Source of the DNA: Cunninghamia lanceolata
Lineage: Eukaryota > Streptophyta > Pinopsida > Cupressales > Cupressaceae
Direction of reading: 5' to 3'
NCBI GenBank assembly: GCA_027924645.1
Contig: BSBN01001807.1
Location: 15,486,001 to 15,550,000 of the forward strand
DNA length: 64,000 nucleotides
In this document: positions 56,391 through 64,000 of the stretch, in pieces
Numbering within the stretch: position 1 is the first letter of the stretch
Layout of the letters: each line of letters starts with the position of its first letter
Made by a program: the position numbers and the translations under genes
The notes under the pieces: model-generated
Database searches by the model: none
Told to the model about the DNA's origin: nothing
The model's input: only the letters and a program-made list of their open reading frames with translations

Positions 56391-57050
56391 ATGTCATGCC
56401 CACATTTCACATGCATTGACAACACGCAAACACGCATGTTATGTCCACACATGACAAGTAGTCATGATACGAACTATCAAAAAAATTTCCCTAACTACTC
56501 TGAAAGCCTCCCTCGCACACGCAAGCGTGATCGGTTGTGCATGTTAAGTTGTCAAGTCGCTGTTGCTTTCCAAGTAATTAAAAGTCTAAACAATTTGATT
56601 CATTTACTCTTTAAAATAAATATTCAAATATATATATATATATATATATATTTAAATAATCTCTTTTATTTAACAAATAAATTTATTTCATTAAAGACCC
56701 CCTTTCATAAAGATTAAAAGATTAATCATATGTATTTACTTCTTTACTAGCCATAAAATCATTTATGTATACTCATATATGATTTTATATATATATATAT
56801 ATTTCAAAAGATATAAATATCTTCTTTTTTTTTTTGAAAGATACCCAACATAATTACAACTAATATCCTAAATAAATGTATATATATATGTGCACTCACA
56901 TATATATATATATATACATTTATTTATTTTATAACATTTAAAACCATACTATGGGAGCTCCACTCATGTTTTTATACATTTTATTATGCAAATCCAACTC
57001 ATTGGATTATGGGTTAAATAACCCTAAAACTTATTGTGTTTTATTGTTTT
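56391..57050. other. AT-rich segment with a possible LTR terminus
   Basis: TGTCATGCCCACATTTC at 56391 resembles a Tekay-type LTR end and could be the outer end of the LTR whose other end is at 60254 (TGTGAGGCC on the minus strand). This cannot be tested without the second LTR. Short AT repeats lie at 56624-56650 and 56790-56805. No gene. Confidence 0.35.
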
Positions 57051-57272
57051 GATGCAGGGCTTACTAGAGCGGCGGTGGCATCCATGGTGGAGGTGGAGGA
57101 ATGTGGGGAGGTCCTCATAGAGGTGGCCGAGGAGAGGTGGTCACAGGGACCACAGGCATGGTGGTGGCAGAGACACAGACATTGGCGGGGAGATGTGGGG
57201 AGGTCGCAGTGGGCGATGGCAGCGGACCAGCGGCGAGGGAGCAGCGCAGGCTGCGGGGGTTTGGGGTCGCAG

Positions 57273-57348
57273 GGGTGTGGGGAGGGGCGGAGTCCCACCC
57301 ACACCCCACTTCGTGGGTGTGGGTGGGGCTCCGCCCCTCCCCACACCC
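57273..57348. repeat. Long GC-rich hairpin, 34-nt arms
   Basis: Left arm 57273-57306 and right arm 57315-57348 are exact reverse complements except for one T/G position (57293/57328). The loop is CACTTCGT. The outer 20 bases GGGTGTGGGGAGGGGCGGAG pair without mismatch. A second near-palindrome (57366-57387, GGTGGGGGTTTAACC core) lies just after the TATA box. Confidence 0.95.
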
Positions 57349-57353
57349 CCATC

Positions 57354-57360
57354 TATAAAT
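57354..57360 (+). promoter_or_regulatory. Candidate TATA box
   Basis: TATAAAT lies six bases after the hairpin and about 30 bases before a CTCCTCTCTTTG pyrimidine stretch that could hold a start site. If real, it reads rightwards, opposite to the Gypsy element at 60-64 kb. Confidence 0.4.
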
Positions 57361-57420
57361 GCTACGGTGGGGGTTTAACCCCCCACCACTCCTCTCTTTG
57401 TTTATGGCGACTGTGTTAGA

Positions 57421-57628
57421 CACAACGAACCTCCTCTATAGTATTTCAATTCAATTTCGAATTTTCAATTAATATTTGTTAAATGATAAATACAGGTATA
57501 TATATGTGTATATGTCATTTTTATGATTACATTTAATTTAAAACTATATATATATATATATGTTCACAAATGTAACAATAATTTCATTTTCATAATTTCT
57601 TTTAATTTAAAACTTTTGAATAAATCAA

Positions 57629-57682
<54 letters not shown>

Positions 57683-57765
57683 TATCAGATTCTCAATTCA
57701 TTTAATAATAAAAACATACATACAGATATAACAAATTTTCTCAACTAAATTAAAGAGTAAATTGA

Positions 57766-57806
<41 letters not shown>

Positions 57807-60254
57807 AAATTTCATAGTAAAATTCTTTTCACTATCTCTCTACTTTACAAATTAAATATAACAATTATTCAAATGAAAAAGAACATTAACCATTTAAAAA
57901 CTGCATGTCATTTGTAATCTATCAAGAAATTTACCATTTCAATTACATTTCAAGAACAGAAGTACATACATGATCTATTGAATCTTTTCATTTCAATACA
58001 CACAATAGTCAAGTAAAATTCATTTTAGATTATTGTTTTCCCATTGAATACTTAAATTGATTTCAAAGGCAAATTTACAATATTCCTAATTTCTGCAAAG
58101 TAACTTTCTCACTAAAAGATACATAAGATAAATTTTACAACTGATTTCAAATCAACATCCAAACTTACAACTTACAAATTTGGTAAACAAGCACTTTCAG
58201 CAGAAAGAACCCCTACAACTCACATACACTCAAAGGGAGGCATTCACTTTCTTCTCTCAGCTTATATAATAGAGGTAATGAAATAACCAAATTAAGTCAC
58301 AATTAATAACATAGTAAGGGAGGATTATCTCTCCACTCCCAAGGTAACAATTTTTACAACAAATTCAAGAGAGAAGTTCTCTCTACAACTCTCACATAAT
58401 GAAACTATGATGACCAAGCTCTCATTGCAAATAGGAAATAGAACATTTTCTTTAACAAGGTAAAACTTCCTTCAATCCTTTTTACATGCTCCAACAATAA
58501 CCTACAAGACAACAAGGGAGACAACAACAACCATCTAGCTCTCCTCCCTACCTTTGACCCGCAAGAGGGTCACCCCCGAGCTAGGGAGACCATCCACATA
58601 CCCAGAGTACATTATACCAAACACATCACAACATTGAACAACAACAACAATTCAAATAACACACACACACACACCCATGGTATACTCACATTACAATGAA
58701 CCAGCTTAGGTGAGTTCAGGAGGGTAGGGGAGTAGACAATCTCTACCTCTAGCTGTCATCCTTTACACATTTTATCACAAGGCCTCAAGCCAACAATTTA
58801 TCTTTCCACAAGGCCTCAAGCCTTCCAATTAATCAAATTACCTAGGATTTCCCAATAGGCTCTCAAAGCCAATAAGCCCTCTAGGCTAAAAAAAATACCA
58901 ACTTGCCCTCAAAGAATTTCTTACAACAAGAACCAAGATGACACCCGAGGAGGGTCACACCTCCCCTTCCCTATACAATATGAGCATTGCCTTCCAACTG
59001 GAAAGAGCTCTTTCTACACCCAACACAAAACCCAAAAACAATAGAAAACTCATAGAAGACATTTGCAAACTCATTCATCAAGCAAGAAACAAGCATACAT
59101 ATAAAACAACAGATACACAAGAGAGTAGACTTGTTCACCAACCTTCCAAAGCCCAATTATGGAATGAAAATTGATGTAGAGCTCCTCTCAAGCCTCCTTC
59201 TCCCTCTTTTAAAACCAATTCCCTCTATTTCTTAATTTCCTAAGTGGCATTAAACAACTAATCCACAACTCATCCATTATCCTAGTGGTCTTTAAACAAT
59301 TAAGCCCCACTCATTGAGTTCCCCACTATAGTCCTTTTAACAACACATGTAGGAATAAACTAAATAATTAAAATATAATTAAGGAGTGAATGGTTGACAC
59401 ACCACCCTTTTAATGGAGCACTCCCATCAAAAGAAAGGCACAAAGAGATAAAGCACTCTATTATTGGTGGATCATGGAGTCATTCCAAGATTTGGAAGTG
59501 GGTCTAAGTGTGGATTCCACTCATCCCATTGTCCCCATGCTTCCAAATTCGTCACTTAACTTCACCCTGAAGTTGAAGTGACCATATGGAGGTTATCCCA
59601 AGGTTATCCTAGTCAAAAGGGTCCCTAAACCCATGGGGTATAACCTAGGGTTGATTTTTATCTAGTTAGAACTCTTAGAGTCAAATAAAAACACAAGAAA
59701 AGGGTCTAAAAGAAATAAAGTTTAAACAAAATTAAAACAACATTTCTTATAACACTTATCATAATAAAAGTAAATCAGAAGATAGCCCTTAATCCCTTGA
59801 CCTCATACAACATTAACAAATTACAACATTACAACATTCCTCCAAACACGAGGTTGATCTTAGTTTCTCGTGGAACTAGATCGGCTCACAAGGGATACAA
59901 CATAGGGTATGGGATGATCTCATGTATTGGTGGTTTGGTTAGCAATACCTACACACTCAAACTCGAAGTCAATAACGCATAGAGATATCATAGCCGAAAC
60001 AATTTTAAATACATGCATACCTAAACATACTACCATATAACATCCTAAAAACACAATAAAGCTCCATTTCTAATATTAACCATTCATCATTTTCTTAGAA
60101 GCAACATCTAATTACCATTCCACAATTATTTCCTTAAAAATCAATTAAGTTAAATAACAAGGTTCAAGATCAATAGTCTCTCAACATAAAAATAATAATA
60201 GCAATATCACTGCAAATAGTCTCATGAACAGTAGTGTAAAAAGTAGGCCTCACA
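57421..60254 (-). repeat. 3' LTR of the Tekay-like element (outer end unresolved) with AT repeats
   Basis: The inner end is clear: on the minus strand the stop codon and tract TTAGGGGGAGAGGA are followed by TGTGAGGCCTAC starting at 60254. Minus-strand TATA candidates are TATATAAG near 58264-58271 and TTTTAAAAG near 59205-59213. AT microsatellites occupy 57637-57678 and 57774-57805. How far left the LTR reaches (about 58.2 kb or as far as 56.4 kb) cannot be told without the other LTR. No gene is seen. The ORFs at 58938 and 59797 are not recognised. Confidence 0.55.
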
Positions 60255-60264
60255 TCCTCTCCCC

Positions 60265-61020
60265 CTAAGATTGTACTTCCTCCTGGAAGTCATCAAAGAG
60301 GTGAGGATAAAGAGTCTTCAATCTCGTTGCATCTTCCCATGTTGCAGTGACCTCATCGTACATATCCCACTGGACCCTAACCTAGTCCAGCTCTCGACCT
60401 CGAAGGCCCAGCGTTCGACGAGCCAATATGCGTATTGGCTCCAAAGCCAGCTGTCCATCTGCCTCTACCTGAAGAGCACTCCAATCCAATACGTGAGACA
60501 AGTCAAATATATAATGACGTAAAACTGAAACATGAAAGACATCGTGGATACGAGACAGGCTAGGTGGCAAGGCTAAATGGTAGGCTACAAGTCCTATCCT
60601 CTCCAAAATCTTAAAAGGTCCTACAAACTGGGGTGCGAGCTTAGAGCCTTTTCCGTAACGGATTGGACTCTTATGCGGTCGCACTCTCAAGAATACCCTG
60701 TCACCCACTGAAAAGATTTGATCCGTTCTCTTCGCATCTGCATACTTCTTCTATCTATCTTGAGCTTCCTGCAGTCTCTGTTTGATCAAAGTGACCTGTT
60801 GTTCCATATCCTGGATTAATTCAGAACCAATGGCAACTTGGTCCTCTAACAGATCCCAACTCAAAGGCGTTCTGTAAGGTCTGCCGTATAAAGCCTGGTA
60901 AGGAGGCATACCCAACAAGCTGTGTTGCCCATTATTGTAGACAAACTCAACCAGATACAGGTACTCCTCCCATTTAGACTGATGATCCATCACATACATG
61001 CAAAGCATGTCCTCTAGCAC
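60265..61020 (-). pseudogene. Integrase C-terminal region and chromodomain-like tail
   Basis: Same frame as the pol block upstream, broken by stops at 61021 (after ERVN), 60751 and near 60380, each a former Gln. Motifs are SKWEEYLYLVEFVYNN, PYQALYGRPYRTPLSW, the GPFKILERIG core, LPPSLSRIHDVFHVSVLR and ILARRTLGLRGREL, then after a stop VRVQWDMYDEVTATWED and LYPHLF. The tail is the reduced chromodomain of Tekay elements and ends two codons after FQEEV. Confidence 0.85.
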
Positions 61021-62640
61021 CTAATTAACTCTTTCTATCTGGCCGTCAGTCTCAAGATGGTAAGCAGAACTGAAGTTGAGCTGTGTGCCCAACACCTGAT
61101 GTAAGACTCTCCAAAATGATGATGTGAAAACAGAGTCTCTATCAGATATAATGAGGCGAGGTACTCCATGCAGTCTGACAATCTGATCTAGAAACACTCT
61201 CACCACCGATGGTGCATTGTACGTTGTGCGTACTGGTGAAAAATGCGCCACCTTGGTCAACTTGTCAACTGTCACCATGATGGCATCATGGCGTCGTGAT
61301 GACATCGGTAGACCAACAATAAAATCCATGGAAATGGTGTCCCATTTCCACTCAGGTATCTCATGAGGATACAAAAGTCCTACTGGATGCTGATGCTCGG
61401 CCTTGACTCTCTGACACTCAAGGCATCGAGCAACATACTCTGCAATATCGCGTCTCATCCCAGCCCAATGATATAACTGCCGCAAGTCCGCATGCATCTT
61501 CTTCACTCCTGGATGAGCTGCATAGGGTGCTTTATGAGCCTCAAAGAGTATCACTGCACGTAGCTCATCCACACGGGGTACATAGATGCACTGCCTATGT
61601 CTAAGCAATCCATCTGACTCCAAGGAATATCCTACGAATTTATCCTTCAGGACCCTCTGATTCTGAATTTCCTGCTGCACCTTAAGAAACCACTCGTCCT
61701 CAGGCAGATGTTGTAAAATACGTTCTCTTAAATCCACTTTCAAGGTTAGAGTCAGGATCTCGTGGCGCCTTCGACTCAAAGCGTCAGTGACCATGTTCTC
61801 CTTTCCTTTGATGTAATGGACATCAAAGTCGTATTCACATAAGAACTCCATCCAACGCCGCTGGCGGGCATTCAAATTAGGCTGAGTGAAAATGTACTGT
61901 AAGATATGATGATCCAAATGGAGCTCAAAACGTCTGCTCAAAAGAAAGTGTCTCCAACGAACAAGAGCATGAATAACAGCTGCTAGCTCTAGATCGTGAG
62001 TAGGGTAGTTTAGCTCATGTGTTTTAAGTTTTCGCGATTCATAAGCAATCACTCTACCACCCTGCATAAGCCAAACTCCCAATCCCTCTAATGATGCATT
62101 CGTGCAGACAACAAAATCTTCTGCCAGATCAGGAACAGCTAATATGGGAGCACTGGTAAGACATTCCTTTAGGATCTCAAAGGCCTTCTCACACTGCTTA
62201 GTCCAAGTGAATACTTTCCCTTTTCGCTGAAGGGAAGTGATAGGATGTGCTATCCTAGAGAAACCTTCGACAAACCTCCGGTAGTAACCGGCTAGTCCCA
62301 TAAAGCTCCTTACTTCTGTTACATTGGTGGGTGCTGGCCATTCCTGAATTGCTCTGATCTTCGATGGATCTACGGAGATTCCATCGCCTGATAATATGTG
62401 TCCCAAATACTGCACCTCTGTCCTGAAGAAGGCACATTTTTTCAGGTTGCCATATAGCTGATGCTCACGTAAACACTGCAATACTTGATGCAAATGGCCC
62501 ACATGTTCCTCCTCGGTCCGTGAATAAATCAAAATGTCATCTAGAAAAATGATCACGAACCAATCTAGGTAAGCGCAAAACATCCCGTTCATGAGACTCA
62601 TGAACACTGCAAGGGCATTCGTCAAACCAAAAGGTACCAC
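61021..62640 (-). CDS. RT C-terminal part, RNase H and integrase of the Tekay-like element
   Basis: 539 codons open, an internal piece of pol rather than a separate gene. [15 protein letters not shown] and the catalytic FLDD at residues 32-35, [12 protein letters not shown] and [14 protein letters not shown]. RNase [15 protein letters not shown], where the first catalytic Asp is Asn (GAT to AAT), then [15 protein letters not shown] and [11 protein letters not shown]. Integrase: [25 protein letters not shown] finger, [25 protein letters not shown] and [10 protein letters not shown], so D-D-E is present though HPQTDGQ has become HLETDGQ. The Asp-to-Asn change should abolish RNase H activity. 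Confidence 0.9.
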   Translation of the reverse strand: MVPFGLTNALAVFMSLMNGMFCAYLDWFVIIFLDDILIYSRTEEEHVGHLHQVLQCLREHQLYGNLKKCAFFRTEVQYLGHILSGDGISVDPSKIRAIQEWPAPTNVTEVRSFMGLAGYYRRFVEGFSRIAHPITSLQRKGKVFTWTKQCEKAFEILKECLTSAPILAVPDLAEDFVVCTNASLEGLGVWLMQGGRVIAYESRKLKTHELNYPTHDLELAAVIHALVRWRHFLLSRRFELHLDHHILQYIFTQPNLNARQRRWMEFLCEYDFDVHYIKGKENMVTDALSRRRHEILTLTLKVDLRERILQHLPEDEWFLKVQQEIQNQRVLKDKFVGYSLESDGLLRHRQCIYVPRVDELRAVILFEAHKAPYAAHPGVKKMHADLRQLYHWAGMRRDIAEYVARCLECQRVKAEHQHPVGLLYPHEIPEWKWDTISMDFIVGLPMSSRRHDAIMVTVDKLTKVAHFSPVRTTYNAPSVVRVFLDQIVRLHGVPRLIISDRDSVFTSSFWRVLHQVLGTQLNFSSAYHLETDGQIERVN

Positions 62641-63168
62641 TGTAAATTCATAATGGCCATATCAGGTTCGGAAAGCAGTTTTGTGAATATCTGCCTCTAT
62701 GATTCTTAATTGGTGATACCCAGATTCTAGATCAATTTTTAAAAACACTTTTGCTCCTTGCATTTGGTCAAAGAGATCGTCAATCCTTGGCAGAGAATAT
62801 CAGTTCCTCACCGTCACTTTGTTCAACTGCCTGTAGTCCATGCGTAGCCGAAGAGAACCACCCTTCTTCTTGACGAAGATAACTGGTGCGCCCTATGGTG
62901 AAACGCTAGGTCGGATGTGTCCCTTCTCTAATAATTCTTCTAACTGCAATTTAAGCTCTGTAAGCTCATGTGTAGTCATTCTATAAGGTGCATGAGACAC
63001 TGGTTCTGCCCCTGGTACCAAGTCGATGTGGAAATCAACTTCTCTGCATGGAGGCATACCAGGTAACTCTGGTGGAAAAACATCTGCAAATTCTCTCAGG
63101 ATGGGGTGATCATCTAATGTAGTCTCAGGTTCATCTTCTGATCTATCACTGACTGTGATAGCAAACAT
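62641..63168 (-). pseudogene. Protease-RT linker and RT N-terminal part
   Basis: An open part (63168-62893) has DDHPILREFADVFPPELPG, REVDFHIDLVPGAEPVS and KLQLEELLEKGHIRPS, the standard lead-in to RT. After a TAG (SP-stop-GAP, Trp in relatives) the frame continues [24 protein letters not shown], stop, [26 protein letters not shown] and, after a further stop, YGHYEF. The last two stops fit CGA to TGA. Confidence 0.85.
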
Positions 63169-63640
63169 CTGGCAACCCTTCTACAAGCAGCGCTTAAGTT
63201 GCTGAGCGGATATCGTTCGAGCAGTCGTGGGCTTCTGTATGCCCACTATCTCGACCGATGTGTCATGATCGTCTAAGCAACTAATCGTCCTCTGGTGGCA
63301 ATCTAGCTTGGCTCTATGAGCCGCAAGCCAGTCCATACCAAGAACTACGTCGTAGGATCCTAATGGAATAACCCTAAGGTCACATGTTGTAATGAAAGAA
63401 CCCAAGGAAAACTCACAATCTCTAACAACAGTATCAACTAACATCTAGGCCCCAGAGGTCAACTCGACCTCCCACCTAATGTCTTGCCTAGAAGCCACTA
63501 GCCTGCAACGTTCCACTAACGATGTAGACATAAAAGAGTCGGTAGCTCCGGAATCAAATAGGATAGAGATGGAAAAATCTCCAATCATACCTGCTGTCTC
63601 TATGACTGAAGCCTAAAAATCGGCCTGGCAGTTTTCAACC
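63169..63640 (-). pseudogene. Retropepsin of the Tekay-like element
   Basis: LFDSGATDSFMSTS (about 63570-63530) holds the catalytic DSG. After a stop at 63445-63447, VVRDCEFSLGSF, LRVIPLGSYDVVLGMDWLAAH and HQRTISC follow, ending at a TAG at about 63180 with MFAITVSD beyond. The order matches Tekay proteases. Confidence 0.85.
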
Positions 63641-64000
63641 GTTGCAAACATACAATGGGATTTACCCATATCACCCACTGTCTGCTCAGAACCTCCTGCA
63701 CGATACTGTCCCCCTGCTGTAAAACCCTGTGGGCATTCTCTAGCTAGGTGTCCAGCTTCTCCACAAACATAACAAGGGCCTTTAAACTGTACCTGTACAG
63801 TCTGAGTCCTGCTCGACTGTTGTTGTCCTATTCTGCTAGTAGATCCCTGTGAACCCCTATACGACTGCTGTGGTCTTGTGGGTCCCGTAGGTGGTCCCTG
63901 CTGTATCTGATCTCTGCATGGGCCTTGCTGTTGCCAACCTCTATTATTTCCCCCATATGACTTCTATTGTGTTTTAGCTTTCTATTGTTGCTGTGATTGT
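63641..64000 (-). pseudogene. Gag C-terminus with zinc knuckle, incomplete
   Basis: A CCHC knuckle CYVCGEAGHLAREC (about 63775-63735) follows a Gln/Gly/Ser-rich stretch (63960-63800). One stop (63614-63616 region) and others near 63965 interrupt the frame. The gag core lies outside the window. Confidence 0.8.

Larger units (their letters stand above)
57060..57420. other. GC-rich island
   Basis: About 360 bp of strongly GC-rich DNA inside AT-rich surroundings. It has frequent CpG, no stop codons in several frames on both strands, and therefore many overlapping ORFs. None of the translations is recognisable and codon patterns differ from frame to frame, so I do not call a gene. It contains the hairpin at 57273-57348 and a TATAAAT box at 57354-57360. 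Confidence 0.75.
60255..64000 (-). mobile_element. Tekay-like Ty3/Gypsy chromovirus, truncated by the window end
   Basis: Minus-strand order is gag zinc knuckle, protease, RT, RNase H, integrase and chromodomain-like tail, ending at TAG 60267-60265 inside the polypurine tract. The integrase tail with ATWEDATRLKTLYPHLF is typical of Tekay/Del. Stops are few and fall at Gln, Arg or Trp codons. The 5' LTR, primer site and most of gag lie beyond 64000. Confidence 0.9.

Noticed and set aside
57036..57423. Several overlapping ORFs on both strands (up to 127 codons)
   Set aside because: They result from GC-rich, stop-poor DNA. No frame is recognisable and most cross the hairpin.

Overview
This window is plant nuclear repeat DNA. 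It is AT-rich, I found no host gene with an intact reading frame, and almost every supportable feature is an LTR retrotransposon, a solo LTR, a decayed fragment of one, or a microsatellite. The tRNA-Met-type (TGGTATCA) and tRNA-Asp-like primer sites, the Tekay-like, CRM/Galadriel-like and Athila/Tat-like Ty3/Gypsy lineages and the SIRE-like Copia LTRs all point to a seed plant with a large genome. The dense nesting would fit a gymnosperm, but the species cannot be fixed from this sequence. I saw no tRNA, rRNA, CRISPR or bacterial features.

Layout. 1-2860: decayed SIRE-like Copia 3' ends, including two LTR starts. 2860-3684: 3' part of a LINE-type RNase H region (minus). 4100-5460: decayed Copia LTR and RNase H/RT region (minus) with an internal duplication. 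6621-9471: a complete non-autonomous Copia-type element (283/282-bp LTRs, target duplication CTATG, one gag-like ORF). It sits at the 3' end of an older Copia whose LTR, primer site and gag remains continue to about 12.1 kb. 12.5-17.1 kb: microsatellites, a second Copia gag fragment, an unrecognised decayed ORF, and an LTR in minus orientation.

17162-50494 is a tandem LTR-internal-LTR-internal array of one Tat-like element with retropepsin-like and G-patch-like domains and no reverse transcriptase. Two independent stacks of later insertions sit inside it. The first copy holds a minus-strand chromovirus (19311-30529, duplication CATAC), which itself holds a plus-strand gag-protease-only element (21123-25847, duplication GCTAC/GATAC). 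The second copy holds a SIRE-like solo LTR (36489-48885, duplication AAAAT), split by an 11.3-kb Athila/Tat-like Gypsy element (36854-48132, duplication GTTCC/GTTCT) that carries a long unidentified third ORF between integrase and the 3' LTR.

50.5-55.4 kb: unassigned DNA, a TAA/TTA microsatellite, and a 2.6-kb SIRE-like solo LTR (52068-54678, duplication AAGAT). 55.4-57.4 kb: another SIRE-like LTR start and a GC-rich island with a 34-bp-arm hairpin next to a TATA box. 58-64 kb: the 3' LTR and most of gag-pol of a minus-strand Tekay-like chromovirus cut off by the window end.

How the parts relate. Autonomous families would supply reverse transcriptase and integrase. At least three elements here lack them (Copia at 6.6 kb, gag-protease element at 21.1 kb, Tat-like array) and would have depended on relatives. 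The in-frame stops of the pol genes fall almost always at codons explained by C-to-T change (CAA, CAG, CGA, TGG), as expected for long-methylated, silenced elements.
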